Source: a bacterium
GTDB lineage: Bacteria > Armatimonadota > Abditibacteriia > Abditibacteriales > Abditibacteriaceae
DNA length: 64,000 bases
Assembly (NCBI GenBank): GCA_004172935.1
Contig: SDZD01000006.1
Coordinates: forward strand, 62,001 to 126,000
Direction of reading: 5' to 3'
The position numbers and the translations under genes were made by a program. Below are positions 8,465-18,856 of this stretch, piece by piece. The notes beneath the pieces were generated by a model. It was not told the origin of the DNA and did not search any database. It saw only the letters and a list, made by a program, of their open reading frames with translations. The number at the start of each line of letters is the position of its first letter. Within the stretch, counting starts at the first letter, position 1.

Positions 8465-10330
8465 GCATCTCACAGGTTCAGCCTGAAAAAAGCGGCTTTG
8501 GCTGGCGCAACTCTCGTTTCCACATTGGCCCTCCAGCCCGCACAGGCTCAGCAGCAAAAGCCCAATGTCGTAATCATTTTTACCGACGATCAGGGTTACG
8601 CTGATGTTGGTAGTTTCGGGGCGCAGGGATTCACCACACCCAACCTCGACCAACTGGCGCACGAAGGGCGGCGATTCACCAATTTTCATGTCCCCCAACC
8701 CATTTGCACTGCGTCGCGTGTTGGGCTTATTACGGGATGCTATCCCACCCGCATTGGTTTTAAGGGGGCTTTAGGGCCAAACAGCAACATTGGTATCGGC
8801 GAGGGTGAACTGACTTTGCCCCAACTTTTCAAAACCAAGGGGTATGCGACGGGTATGGTTGGCAAGTGGCATATGGGCGATGCTCCCCAATTCCTCCCTA
8901 CAAATCGTGGTTTCGATGAATATTTGGGTTTGCCCTATTCCCACGACATGTGGCCGCGTCACCCCGAATTTCCTAAATCCTATCCGCCACTCCCGCTCAT
9001 CGAAGGCACCAAAGTCATCAACTCCGACATGCAGCCCTCCGACCTCGAAGGGCTTACCACTCTCTACACCGAGCGCGCCGTCAGCTTCATCGACAAGAAT
9101 AAAAACAAGCCATTCTTCCTCTATGTCGCCCACAACATGCCTCATGTTCCGCTCTATGTCAGCAACAAATTCAAGGGCAAGTCGAAGCTTGGCATCTATG
9201 GCGATGTCATTGAAGAAATCGACTGGTCAGTGGGAGAAATCAATAAAGCGTTAGAGCGCAATCACCTCGATAAAAATACCCTTGTTATCTTCGCTTCCGA
9301 TAACGGCCCGTGGCTTAGTTATGGCGACCATGCGGGCCATGCAACGCCTTTGCGCGAGGGCAAGCACACCAACTGGGAAGGCGGCACCCGCGTCCCCTGC
9401 ATCATGCGTTGGCCGGGAAAAATTCCCGCCAACACTGTCTCGAACGACATGGTGATGACCATCGACTTATTGCCCACCATCGCCCATCAGTTGGACGCGG
9501 CTCTTCCTCAACACCCCATTGATGGCCTTGATGTCTGGCCCCTGCTCACTGGTCAAACCGGCGCCCACAACCCACACGAGGCGTACTACTTCTACTATGG
9601 TAACAACGAGTTGCAGGCTGTTTCTACTGGCGACGGCAAGTGGAAATTGCAACTGCCGCACGGTTACAACACTCTCAATGGCTGGCCTGGCGGCAAAGAT
9701 GGTATCCCGGCCAAATATGAAGCCGCGTCTGTCAAAGCAGCCGAACTGTACGACCTAGAAAACGACATCAGCGAAACCAAAGATGTTGCCGCCGCCCACC
9801 CTGACATCGTCGCCCGCCTACAAGCGGACGCCGAAAAAGCCCGCGAAGAACTCGGCGATGGGCTGACCAAACGGGTTGGCAATGGCACCCGCCCTCCCGC
9901 ACAACTGGCGCCCGCCACGCCCGCGCCCAACATCGTCAACCATCCTATCACCATCAGTTGCGATGTCACCACCGAAGCGACCAATGGCGTTATTCTGGCC
10001 CAGGGAGGACGCAGAAACGGTTATGCCCTCCACCTCAAAGACGGCAACCCCATCTTCAGCGTGCGCCAGAACGGGCGCCTATATACAGTCGTCGCTCCTG
10101 AAGCTACACATGGCCGCTTCTCGCTTAAGGCCACTCTCGAAAAAGACGGCACCATGACTTTAAGCGTCAACGGCGCCCCTGCTATCACTGGCAAAGCCAA
10201 CGGCCTTTTCGCCGAACAACCCTCCGACGGCTTCACCGTCGGCCAAGACACCATCACCGCCGTCGGCGACTACGATGTTCCCAACGCCCTCGAAGGCAAA
10301 GTCGAAAACGTGAAAATCACCACCGATTAA
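8462..10330 (+). CDS. Secreted sulfatase with C-terminal LamG-like domain
   Basis: A 622-residue exported type I sulfatase. A Sec signal peptide covers ~1-29 (positive start, hydrophobic core, AQAQ). The metal site begins at TDDQGYAD (41-48). The formylglycine site is CTASR (82-86), so activity needs a formylglycine-generating enzyme, which is not in this window. GKWHMGD and SDNG motifs follow. Residues ~500-620 form a beta-rich jelly-roll resembling a LamG/concanavalin fold, perhaps for carbohydrate binding. It likely removes sulfate esters from polysaccharides or small molecules outside the cytoplasm. Confidence 0.92.
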   Translation: MASHRFSLKKAALAGATLVSTLALQPAQAQQQKPNVVIIFTDDQGYADVGSFGAQGFTTPNLDQLAHEGRRFTNFHVPQPICTASRVGLITGCYPTRIGFKGALGPNSNIGIGEGELTLPQLFKTKGYATGMVGKWHMGDAPQFLPTNRGFDEYLGLPYSHDMWPRHPEFPKSYPPLPLIEGTKVINSDMQPSDLEGLTTLYTERAVSFIDKNKNKPFFLYVAHNMPHVPLYVSNKFKGKSKLGIYGDVIEEIDWSVGEINKALERNHLDKNTLVIFASDNGPWLSYGDHAGHATPLREGKHTNWEGGTRVPCIMRWPGKIPANTVSNDMVMTIDLLPTIAHQLDAALPQHPIDGLDVWPLLTGQTGAHNPHEAYYFYYGNNELQAVSTGDGKWKLQLPHGYNTLNGWPGGKDGIPAKYEAASVKAAELYDLENDISETKDVAAAHPDIVARLQADAEKAREELGDGLTKRVGNGTRPPAQLAPATPAPNIVNHPITISCDVTTEATNGVILAQGGRRNGYALHLKDGNPIFSVRQNGRLYTVVAPEATHGRFSLKATLEKDGTMTLSVNGAPAITGKANGLFAEQPSDGFTVGQDTITAVGDYDVPNALEGKVENVKITTD

Positions 10331-10372
10331 AGCCACTTTGCCATCCTCTCGAAGTTCAGAGAAAATAGCGAC

Positions 10373-11116
10373 ATGCACGTTCGCCGGCTCTCCCCCTCAT
10401 CTCTGTGGATTGAAATGCCGCTTTCTGTCGAATCTTCCCCTCTGGTATGGCGGGCGATGGCAGCAGCAGGGTTAAATAGCGGAAAAATCAACTCCCATAA
10501 TTCCATTTACTTCGAGCACGAAATCCCCGGTCACAAACATCTCGTCGAGGGCTTGACTGCTTCGGGATTATTTCGCGATAACTCACGTATTGTCGTTGAA
10601 TTATCGCCGGAAAATGATGGGACGCGCCTTGATATAGGCATCGAACGCACCGATGGAGGAATTGACCTCACTGGCCGTTCGCGCAAACTCAGACGGCACT
10701 ATACGCAGGAAATAGAGGGGTTTTTAACTGACCTTCCTGACTACCCCAACGCCGAAGAGCCTATTTCCGCTCCGCCCATTGCTTCTCCATATGCGGGCGG
10801 AGCCGCTGTGCGATTTGTCGAAGCGCAAAACCAATTCATCCTCCCCATCCATCGCCCATCCAAGTGGTCTTTCCGCTCCAGTTGGCAAAACCTAAAAGAG
10901 ACTTGGAAGACCCGGTTGCTTTATGGTGTCGTGGGAATTGCAACCTTCTGGCTATGCAACAAGTTTGATCTATGGGGCTTCCTCTTTTTGGGACTTGCCG
11001 CCTTTGAGGTCTGGAGCAGCAAAAAATACCATGTCAAATTGCACTGGGGTTCTTTATGCTTTTTTCTCTTCTTAGGGGGATTTCGTACATGGGTATTCCT
11101 GCATCGTTGGATTTAA
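10373..11116 (+). CDS. Hypothetical protein with C-terminal membrane helices
   Basis: A 247-residue protein of unknown function. An N-terminal soluble domain (~1-115) is followed by a Pro/Ala linker and two or three membrane helices (~180-245; YGVVGIATFWLC, LFLGLAAFEVW, LCFFLFLGGF). The N-domain has the alpha/beta rhythm seen in the next gene (a VWRAMAAAGL helix, then beta strands ending VELSPENDGTRLDIGIE), so the two may be distant relatives. It lies 43 bp after the sulfatase stop on the same strand. Confidence 0.6.
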   Translation: MHVRRLSPSSLWIEMPLSVESSPLVWRAMAAAGLNSGKINSHNSIYFEHEIPGHKHLVEGLTASGLFRDNSRIVVELSPENDGTRLDIGIERTDGGIDLTGRSRKLRRHYTQEIEGFLTDLPDYPNAEEPISAPPIASPYAGGAAVRFVEAQNQFILPIHRPSKWSFRSSWQNLKETWKTRLLYGVVGIATFWLCNKFDLWGFLFLGLAAFEVWSSKKYHVKLHWGSLCFFLFLGGFRTWVFLHRWI

Positions 11117-11141
11117 CGTTTTCGTAGCACTTCGCTCTTCC

Positions 11142-11147
11142 TACACT
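11142..11147 (+). promoter_or_regulatory. TACACT box 8 nt before ATG (putative leaderless -10)
   Basis: TACACT is followed by 8 nt (CGCCCCCA) and the ATG at 11156. No Shine-Dalgarno is visible and no good -35 hexamer is evident. The spacing equals that at cysS, pgm, glmS and the methyltransferase gene. Confidence 0.4.
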
Positions 11148-11155
11148 CGCCCCCA

Positions 11156-11815
11156 ATGCAATTCCAGCGCGCCGCCCCGAACGCTGTTCTCGTCTCGGCC
11201 CCAGTCGAAGCTGTGCGTGAGGCGGCTTGGTACGCCCTCGTTAACGAACGCATCCCCACTCCTATCATCGACACCGAAAGAAACATCGTGGTGGGCACAC
11301 AGGGCGATGGCATTCTGACCGTGGCGCGCGTTACAACTGCGCGATTCCAGCCGCAGGGCGACGGGACTATCGTTTCTTTTGAATCGAAGCCCGTTCTGGG
11401 CGGATTTGATTTTGGCGCGAAAAAGCGCGCCCAAAAATTAGCCGATTCGTTCGAAAGTGTGCTTTCTACTGGCTATTCTCCCTCGCCGCTCCCTGAGCGC
11501 CCCCAAATTTCTCAGCCATCGGCCCCCATCGCCGACCCTTTTGGCCCCGCGAATACGCCGCCTAACATGACAGGGCAGCCAATTTATGGCTCTGTATTGG
11601 CTACCAAACGCGGCGGAACAGTTCTCGCTTACGGCGTTTTTAGCCTGATTTGTTGTCAAATTCTGGTGCCAGTCACTTTGATTTACGGCATTATCGCGTT
11701 AAATGACTACAGGCGAATGGGTGACCCCGGCGATAAATGGCTTGTTATCGCGGGAATGGGCGTCTCGGTACTGGGGATTTTGGGCCTTATCGCCCTGTTT
11801 GGCTTCGGTGCATGA
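11156..11815 (+). CDS. DUF4190-type membrane protein
   Basis: A 219-residue protein. Residues ~1-105 form a soluble alpha/beta domain (VREAAWYALVNERIPTP, IVVGTQGDGILTVARVTTARF). A Pro-rich linker leads to a C-terminal two-helix membrane domain: RGGTVLAYGVFSLICCQI, then IALNDYRRMGDPGDK, then a glycine-rich second helix. That C-terminal pattern (helix, a.....a..D...m, helix) is typical of DUF4190. Its function is unknown. It sits as a likely pair with the preceding membrane protein. Confidence 0.65.
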   Translation: MQFQRAAPNAVLVSAPVEAVREAAWYALVNERIPTPIIDTERNIVVGTQGDGILTVARVTTARFQPQGDGTIVSFESKPVLGGFDFGAKKRAQKLADSFESVLSTGYSPSPLPERPQISQPSAPIADPFGPANTPPNMTGQPIYGSVLATKRGGTVLAYGVFSLICCQILVPVTLIYGIIALNDYRRMGDPGDKWLVIAGMGVSVLGILGLIALFGFGA

Positions 11816-11857
11816 GCTTTTAACGCGACAATTACGAACGTTAAAAGTAGCGCTTAG

Positions 11858-13207
<1,350 letters not shown>

Positions 13208-13227
13208 TTCCGCTAACAACTTGGAGA

Positions 13228-13257
13228 GTGGGGTGGTTGCACAACCACCCCACTTTT
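13228..13257 (+). terminator. Intrinsic terminator after eno
   Basis: GTGGGGTGGTTG (13228-13239) pairs with CAACCACCCCAC (13242-13253), a perfect 12-bp stem at its largest; the innermost pairs open to give a small loop. TTTT follows. It begins 20 nt after the enolase stop, so the next gene probably has its own promoter. Confidence 0.8.
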
Positions 13258-13306
13258 CGAGCCTTTTGTCACCAGGCACTTTTGCCACCAGATTAATCGC
13301 TTTCGA

Positions 13307-13750
13307 ATGAAACAATCGCCGTCTCCGTCTCGTTCTGCTCCTGCCGCCGCCGCTCCGCGCTCTGGTGCAAAATCCTCTAAAGCCAAACCGAAAGCCCCCG
13401 CTCCTCCACTCTCGGCCAACGAACGCGGTGTCCAGCGTCGCGCCAAGAAAAAAGCCGAGCGCCGCCGCAAAAACTGGCTGGTGTGGCTGGGCTTCGCCGC
13501 CGCAACCGCAGTGATAGTAGGCACAGCCGCCGGAGTCCGCTCCGAACTCAAACACGCCAACGCCCGCGTCGCCAGCAAACAATCCACCCTCAAAGCCCTG
13601 CAAAACCAACTCGCTCAGGGCAAACGCCGCCTCTCTGCCTTCAAAGGTGGCAGCGGACGCGAACGCGCCCTTGCCGAAAATGGCTTCATCAAGCCCGGCG
13701 AACGAATCCTGCTATTTCCCAGCGATTCCAAAAGCAAAACCACCCGCTAA
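13307..13750 (+). CDS. DivIC/FtsB-like septum formation protein
   Basis: A 147-residue bitopic protein: a basic, Ala/Pro-rich cytoplasmic tail (~1-55), one membrane helix (~60-80, WLGFAAATAVIVGTAAGV), a short coiled coil (~83-112), and a GRERALAENGFIKPGERILLF ending like the R.R.A.E.lg.v.pGE segment of FtsB/DivIC. These proteins join FtsL and FtsQ/DivIB in the divisome. Position right after eno is a common location for divIC/ftsB and supports the call. The tail is longer than usual. Confidence 0.72.
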   Translation: MKQSPSPSRSAPAAAAPRSGAKSSKAKPKAPAPPLSANERGVQRRAKKKAERRRKNWLVWLGFAAATAVIVGTAAGVRSELKHANARVASKQSTLKALQNQLAQGKRRLSAFKGGSGRERALAENGFIKPGERILLFPSDSKSKTTR

Positions 13751-13777
13751 ATACAATTCGGAAAGTCGAGCTACCGG

Positions 13778-13810
13778 GGCGCAATTCATAACGACTGCGC
13801 CTCTTTTTTT
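13778..13810 (+). terminator. Putative intrinsic terminator after divIC-like gene
   Basis: GGCGCA (13778-13783) pairs with TGCGCC (13796-13801) across a 12-nt loop, and seven T residues follow at 13804-13810. It begins 27 nt after the stop codon. The stem is short but the T-run is strong. Confidence 0.55.
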
Positions 13811-13822
13811 CGTTCGCTTGAG

Positions 13823-13844
13823 GTCTGCTGTCGAAACGGCAGAC
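13823..13844 (+). repeat. Stable hairpin upstream of lnt
   Basis: GTCTGCTGT (13823-13831), CGAA loop, ACGGCAGAC (13836-13844): a 9-bp stem with one G-U pair. It lies just before a TACTTT box (13846-13851) that precedes the lnt ATG by 9 nt. It has no T-run, so it is not a clear terminator; it may mark an operator-like site or be incidental. Confidence 0.4.
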
Positions 13845-13860
13845 ATACTTTAAGCAGTTC

Positions 13861-15309
13861 ATGCCCTTATTGCGCGGTGTTCAGACCGCTTATTCGCGCC
13901 GTCCCGCGCTGTGGTGCGCTTTTGCGACGGCCTTTTTATGGTGGTTTGCGGGCGCATTTTCGTTGGCGCCGCTTGCCTGGATTGCTCTCACTCCTTTTTT
14001 CTACGTCCTCTTCAATCCCAACCTGAAACGCCGTTTCCGCTTCGGCTGGAAAACCGGCTTCATCTCGTTTTTCCTCATCAACTGGTGGATTCTACCCACC
14101 ATCATCAAAGGTGCCCCCGCCATCGGCGCCCCCATCTTCGTCGGTATTCCGTTGGCTTTCATTGCCGTTGGCCTTATCTCCGCCATTCATGCCTTTCAGG
14201 TTGGCTTGGTCGCGTGGCAAAGCGAGCGTAAACCGCTGCTCACCCCGCTGTGGTGTGCGCTGTTGTGGACTGGGCTTGACGCGATGCGAACTGTGTCGCC
14301 CCTCGCCCACTCGTGGGGCGCGCTCGCCTTCTCGCAAACCCGCGACCTGCCGTTGCTTCAAATCGCCGCTGTCCTGGGCCAGCACGGTCTTACCTTCGTG
14401 TGCGCCTTTGTCGCTGCCAGCCTCGCTATGGGGTTACGCACACGCTCAAAAATCCATTTCATCTCCCCAATTGTGTTGCTAGGGCTGTTGCATGGCTACG
14501 GCGCCATCGTTCTCAGTGCCAATCCCATTCGTCAAAACGGCGCCCGTGTCCTAGTCGTGCAAACCTCGGTGTCCAGCTCCGTTAAGTCGGGCAACGCCAC
14601 TGGCGAGATGCCCTTCGCTCAGGCTTTTCGCCTTACTAAAGAAGCCACGCGCACTCAAAAATTTGATCTTGTCGTCTGGCCCGAAACCACCGCCGACTTT
14701 CAAAGTCCTGCGCTCGATGCGGGCAGCCAGACGCGCCGCCTTAGTGGCCTTGATTGGGCGCAGTTGCGTCTCTATGGCCCCAAAGGTGTTCCACTTCTTC
14801 TGGGCGCTCAAGAATTCCTCAGAGGGCCAGCTGGCGATGCGCGTCGCAACGACGCTGTGCTCTTCGAATCAGGCACTGACCCTCAGGGCCGCGCCAAAGA
14901 ACGCCTCGTTCCTTTCGGCGAACGCGCGCCTTTCGTCGAAATCTTGCCCTTTTTGGCGATTTTCTCCCCGCCCCCCGATTGCATCCCCGGCACTAACGAA
15001 AACGCCTTGAATTGGAAGGGCGGCAAAATCGCTCCCATCATCTGCTTTGAGTCGTGCTTCCCCGACCCCGCCAAACGCCTGTCGCGCGGCGCCGCTTTGC
15101 TCGCCATCATCACAAACGACGAATGGTTCGTCGGCACCGAAGCCCCGCGCCAACATGCTCAGATGGGCGTGCTGCGCGCCGTCGAAAACGGCACCCCCGT
15201 TGTTCAAAGCGCCAACGGCGGCGAGTCGTTCGTCTGCGATGCGCAGGGGCGCATCTTGGCGCATATCCCATTCGGCGAGTCTAAAGCGGTCACCGCCCGT
15301 CTTCCATAA
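13861..15309 (+). CDS. lnt: Apolipoprotein N-acyltransferase
   Basis: A 482-residue inner-membrane enzyme that adds the third acyl chain to lipoproteins. About seven N-terminal hydrophobic helices (to ~210) precede a nitrilase-fold periplasmic domain. The catalytic triad is visible as Glu275 (VVWPETT), Lys346 (RAKERLVPFGE) and Cys395 (IICFESCFP). Length and order match the family. Lnt implies a diderm cell. The nearby DivIC-like gene and terminators suggest lnt is transcribed alone from a start near 13855. Confidence 0.95.
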   Translation: MPLLRGVQTAYSRRPALWCAFATAFLWWFAGAFSLAPLAWIALTPFFYVLFNPNLKRRFRFGWKTGFISFFLINWWILPTIIKGAPAIGAPIFVGIPLAFIAVGLISAIHAFQVGLVAWQSERKPLLTPLWCALLWTGLDAMRTVSPLAHSWGALAFSQTRDLPLLQIAAVLGQHGLTFVCAFVAASLAMGLRTRSKIHFISPIVLLGLLHGYGAIVLSANPIRQNGARVLVVQTSVSSSVKSGNATGEMPFAQAFRLTKEATRTQKFDLVVWPETTADFQSPALDAGSQTRRLSGLDWAQLRLYGPKGVPLLLGAQEFLRGPAGDARRNDAVLFESGTDPQGRAKERLVPFGERAPFVEILPFLAIFSPPPDCIPGTNENALNWKGGKIAPIICFESCFPDPAKRLSRGAALLAIITNDEWFVGTEAPRQHAQMGVLRAVENGTPVVQSANGGESFVCDAQGRILAHIPFGESKAVTARLP

Positions 15310-15373
15310 GCGGAGGGCAATATCTGTGTATTATTGAGAGGCAAGTTTCGTGCTTATTTAATCGCAATCAACT

Positions 15374-15895
15374 ATGTCAACCCCGTTAACCGACGATCTG
15401 TACGCCGTTCTCCGCGTTCAGTCGTCAGCGGATGCCGTCCAAATCAAATCGGCCTATCGCCTTTTAGTGCGCGAGTTCCACCCCGACACCAACCCCCATC
15501 GCCGCGTCGAGGCCGAGGCGCGCATGAAAGGCATCACCGAAGCCTACGCGATTCTCGGTGATCCCCAAAAACGCGCGCAATACGACCTCGACCGCCGCGT
15601 CATACTCGCCGAAATGCAGATGCCCGTCAATGCTGGCTCCCTCCTCACTCGTGTGCGAGTCGCCCTGCAACTCTCCGCCGAAGAATGCGCCGGGCGTCTG
15701 GGCATGACTCCCGAAGTCTTTTCCGACCTGGAGCGCCGTGACGGTCTTCCCACATCCCCAGTACAAAGTCGCACCTTTATTGGGCTGCTGGATGCAGCCG
15801 CAATATGCCTCGAAAAGCGCGGCGAAGTGATGGCCGCGCGCGATTTGCGCCTTGATCTCGAACGAAAACGTGGGCGTCAGGCCATGTACCGGTAA
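15374..15895 (+). CDS. J-domain protein fused to an XRE-like HTH
   Basis: A 173-residue protein. Residues 7-75 are a J domain with HPD at 36-38 and a typical helix 3/4 (AYAILGDPQKRAQYD), which would stimulate the ATPase of a DnaK-type Hsp70. It lacks the G/F region and zinc domain of DnaJ. Residues ~93-125 look like a small helix-turn-helix (VALQLSAEECAGRLGMTPEVF, then SDLERRDG) of the RodZ/XRE type. This pairing could place DnaK on DNA or on a membrane partner; that role is inference. Confidence 0.8.
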   Translation: MSTPLTDDLYAVLRVQSSADAVQIKSAYRLLVREFHPDTNPHRRVEAEARMKGITEAYAILGDPQKRAQYDLDRRVILAEMQMPVNAGSLLTRVRVALQLSAEECAGRLGMTPEVFSDLERRDGLPTSPVQSRTFIGLLDAAAICLEKRGEVMAARDLRLDLERKRGRQAMYR

Positions 15896-15944
15896 AGGAA
15901 CCTAACCAATCCATAAAACAGTGTGGTCATGCTAAACATCTTGT

Positions 15945-16460
15945 ATGGCATTCGACCCATTGGAAACCCAACGCATGTTCGCCCGCTATAATGCGTGGAT
16001 GAACGAAAAATTGCTGACGGCGTGTTCGGCCCTCAGCGACGAAGAACGCAAAAAGCCTCTCTCCGTCCCCTTCGGTTCGCTGCATGGCCTGTGGAACCAC
16101 ATCACCGTCGCCGATAACCTGTGGCAGTGCCGCTTCGAAAAGACCCCACCCCCATTCGAGTTTCTCGGCTTGGATATGGAACTCCACTCCGATTGGGAAG
16201 AACTCAAAAAAGACCGTTTCGCCCTTGATGCGAAATGGAATGAATTTGCTGCGGCCCTGACACTCGAACAGCTCGGTTCCGATTTGAGCTGGACTCCAGC
16301 AACGAGTCCAGTCCCTCGCACCATGCCCGTTCATGTCGTCGTGTCCCACGTTTGGAACCACCAAACCCATCATCGCGGCCAAATCACGGCGACAATGGAA
16401 CTGCTTGGACTCGACTGCGGTGTCACCGATTTGCTGGTTCTCCCAGACTTTATCCAATAA
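15945..16460 (+). CDS. DinB-family protein
   Basis: A 171-residue four-helix DinB/YfiT-like protein. The metal-binding histidines are visible in LWNHITVAD (~residue 47) and HVWNHQTHHRGQ (~131-142). DinB-fold proteins are divalent-metal enzymes, some of them thiol-dependent S-transferases, and several are damage-inducible. The ligand here is unknown. It lies between the J-domain gene and hisC with no Shine-Dalgarno before the ATG. Confidence 0.88.
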   Translation: MAFDPLETQRMFARYNAWMNEKLLTACSALSDEERKKPLSVPFGSLHGLWNHITVADNLWQCRFEKTPPPFEFLGLDMELHSDWEELKKDRFALDAKWNEFAAALTLEQLGSDLSWTPATSPVPRTMPVHVVVSHVWNHQTHHRGQITATMELLGLDCGVTDLLVLPDFIQ

Positions 16461-16467
16461 ACGCGGC

Positions 16468-16495
16468 CTGAAAGCCAAATTTCGCGTGCTACACT
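16468..16495 (+). promoter_or_regulatory. Putative promoter of hisC
   Basis: CTGAAA (16468-16473), 16 nt, TACACT (16490-16495) preceded by TG (extended -10). The -35 box and the next four bases (CTGAAAGCCA) match the cysS promoter exactly, with the same spacing. Unlike cysS, about 20 nt of leader follow and contain GAGGA as a Shine-Dalgarno 5 nt before the ATG. Confidence 0.5.
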
Positions 16496-16522
16496 CCCCC
16501 TCCTCGTCCCGCGAGGAACATA

Positions 16523-17722
16523 ATGAACACGGCCACACTTATCCAAGACGACGATATCGTGCAGGGCGATTTTGAAACCGCTGGCAACCCGTCGGCTCTG
16601 GGCGCTTCCTGCTCAGCCGACGCTATTCTGGTGCGCGATGCAGTGCGCCATCTCAAGCCCTACATCCCCGGTAAGCCTATCGAAGAGGTCAAACGCGAAC
16701 TCGGTTTGCCCAGCGATTTTTCGCTCTTTAAATTGGCGTCGAACGAAAACGTGCTTGGCCCATCGCCGCGCGCCGTCGAAGCGATGCAAAGCGCCGCGCA
16801 AGATGTCTGGCTATACCCCGACGACACTTGCTTCGTCCTTAAAAATGCCCTTGCCGCCCACTTCGAGTTAACCCCTGAACACTTTGTGGTCGGTAACGGT
16901 AGCGACGAAGTCATTCATTTTCTCTCGCTGGCCTACCTCGATTCCGCGCGCGGCGATGAAGTTATCTATGGCGCCCCTTCGTTTGTTCAATACAAAGCGT
17001 GCGCCATGATGGCCGGATGCAAGTACCGAGAGGTGCCTCTCACCGAAGATTTGCGCCACGATTTGCCCGCGATGGCTGCTGCCGTCACCGAAAACACCCG
17101 CTTGTTGTTCATCGCTAACCCGAACAACCCAACCGGTTCGGTGGTTTCGCGCGCCGAATTCGAAGCGTTTTTGGATGAAGTTCCGCCGCACGTTCTCGTG
17201 GTGATGGATGAGGCGTACAAAGAATACGCGACGCAGGATAGCCCCAATGCCCTCGATTACATCAACACCCACAACGTCATCGCGTTGCATACCTTCTCCA
17301 AGGCATACGGCTTGGCGGGCACGCGCGTCGGCTATGGTGTAGGGCGTCCCGAAATCATCGCCCAATTGCAACAGGTGCGTGGCCCGTTCAACGTCAACTC
17401 GTTGGCTCAGGCCGCCGCCATCGCTGCTCTGGACGATCAGGCCCATATCCAGCACTCCATCGCGGTCAACGCGCAAGGCCGTAACGAACTCGAAAGCGCC
17501 TTCGATGAGATGGGTCTGAAATACGTCCCCTCACAGGCGAACTTCGTGTTCGTGCGTATAGGTGTCGATTCGGCTCAGGTCTTCAACGACCTTCTCAAAG
17601 AAGGCGTCATCATCCGTACCGGAACGCCCTTTGGTATGCCCGATTGGATTCGCGTCACAATCGGAACCTCCGAAATGAACGAGCGCTTCTTGAAGGCATT
17701 AACCGTCGTCTTGAACAAATAA
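16523..17722 (+). CDS. hisC: Histidinol-phosphate aminotransferase
   Basis: A 399-residue PLP-dependent class II aminotransferase. Family landmarks are KLASNENVLGPSP, the YPDD turn, NGSDEVIHFL, NPNNPTGS, VVMDEAYKEY and the PLP lysine K260 in HTFSKAYGLAGTRVGYG. It performs the histidinol-phosphate transamination. HisC paralogues in aromatic gene groups can also act on prephenate or aromatic keto acids, and the aroF-tyrA-aroA neighbours make that plausible here. About 40 N-terminal residues exceed the usual start, but the GAGGA site supports this ATG. Confidence 0.9.
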   Translation: MNTATLIQDDDIVQGDFETAGNPSALGASCSADAILVRDAVRHLKPYIPGKPIEEVKRELGLPSDFSLFKLASNENVLGPSPRAVEAMQSAAQDVWLYPDDTCFVLKNALAAHFELTPEHFVVGNGSDEVIHFLSLAYLDSARGDEVIYGAPSFVQYKACAMMAGCKYREVPLTEDLRHDLPAMAAAVTENTRLLFIANPNNPTGSVVSRAEFEAFLDEVPPHVLVVMDEAYKEYATQDSPNALDYINTHNVIALHTFSKAYGLAGTRVGYGVGRPEIIAQLQQVRGPFNVNSLAQAAAIAALDDQAHIQHSIAVNAQGRNELESAFDEMGLKYVPSQANFVFVRIGVDSAQVFNDLLKEGVIIRTGTPFGMPDWIRVTIGTSEMNERFLKALTVVLNK

Positions 17723-17752
17723 ATTGGCAGTGGCGCGCAGAGGCAGTCCGAA

Positions 17753-17778
17753 GAGGGCCATAATGCCCTCCTGCTTTT
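17753..17778 (+). terminator. Short terminator or attenuator between hisC and aroF
   Basis: GAGGGC (17753-17758), CATAAT loop, GCCCTC (17765-17770), then CTGCTTTTT. It is a 6-bp stem with a short T-run, 25 nt before the aroF start. It may end hisC transcripts or modulate read-through into aroF. Confidence 0.5.
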
Positions 17779-17803
17779 TCGCGCCCTGCCGCTAATTCTA
17801 CTC

Positions 17804-18847
17804 ATGATCATCATCTTAAAACGCGGCGTCACAGAACCCGAAATTACAGCGGTTACCGAAAAACTTCAAGAACACGGCTACCAGTCGCATATTACGCGCG
17901 GCGTCGAAGACACCATCATCGCGGCCCTTGGCGTGCCTTCGCCACAGGAAAAAGAACTCGTCGCGCCCCAATTGCAAGCCATCGACTGGGTCGACCGCGT
18001 TTTGTTCGTCTCCAAACCCTACAAAATGGTGTCGCGCGAAAGCCACCCCGAAGATTCCGTCTTCGAGTTGGGCGACCATCCCGATGCCACCAAAGTTGAA
18101 GTCGGCGGCAAAAAGCTGGTCATCATGGCTGGCCCCTGTTCGGTCGAGAACCTCGAAAACACCACCTACACCGCCGAACATGTGCAAAAGTCGGGAGCGA
18201 CCATGCTTCGCGGCGGCGCCTTCAAACCGCGCACCTCGCCCTACGACTTCCAGGGGCTTGGCCTCGAAGGTTTGCAGATTTTGGCCGAAGCCCGCCGCCT
18301 GACGGGGCTGCCCGTCATCACCGAAGTAATGACCCCTGCTCTGGTCGAACAGGTCTGCGAATACGCCGACGTTCTCCAGATTGGCGCCCGCAACATGCAG
18401 AACTATGACTTGTTGCGCGAAGTAGGTAAGGCCCGCACTCCGGTCTTGCTCAAGCGTGGTTTGTCGTCCACCATCGAAGAATGGCTCAAAGCGGCGGAGT
18501 ACATCCTCGCGGGCGGCAACTCGCGTGTTATGTTCTGCGAACGCGGCATCCGCACCTTCGAGCCGTCCACCCGCTTCACGCTCGATTTAAGCGCCATTCC
18601 GGCCATTAAAAAGGCCTCGCACCTGCCCATCATCATCGACCCTTCGCAGGGAACCGGGCGCCGCGATATGGTCATCTCCATGTCCAAAGCTGCTATCGCT
18701 GCGGGTGCCGATGGTCTCATCATCGAAGTGCATCCTCATCCCGAAGATGCCCTCTCCGATGGCCAGCAAACTCTCGATACCGATCAGTTCGCCTCGCTCA
18801 TGGGCGATTTGAACCTGATCGCGGGCGCGGTAGGGCGCACCCTGTAA
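17804..18847 (+). CDS. aroF: DAHP synthase (type I beta, AroF/AroA(G)-like)
   Basis: A 347-residue enzyme joining phosphoenolpyruvate and erythrose 4-phosphate, the first shikimate step. The first ~70 residues form a ferredoxin-like regulatory domain ([20 protein letters not shown]), as in Thermotoga-type enzymes subject to aromatic feedback. The TIM barrel shows the metal Cys in [38 protein letters not shown], and [14 protein letters not shown]. It is followed by tyrA and aroA, forming an aromatic amino acid set. Confidence 0.95.
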   Translation: MIIILKRGVTEPEITAVTEKLQEHGYQSHITRGVEDTIIAALGVPSPQEKELVAPQLQAIDWVDRVLFVSKPYKMVSRESHPEDSVFELGDHPDATKVEVGGKKLVIMAGPCSVENLENTTYTAEHVQKSGATMLRGGAFKPRTSPYDFQGLGLEGLQILAEARRLTGLPVITEVMTPALVEQVCEYADVLQIGARNMQNYDLLREVGKARTPVLLKRGLSSTIEEWLKAAEYILAGGNSRVMFCERGIRTFEPSTRFTLDLSAIPAIKKASHLPIIIDPSQGTGRRDMVISMSKAAIAAGADGLIIEVHPHPEDALSDGQQTLDTDQFASLMGDLNLIAGAVGRTL

Positions 18848-18856
18848 TTTTTTTGC

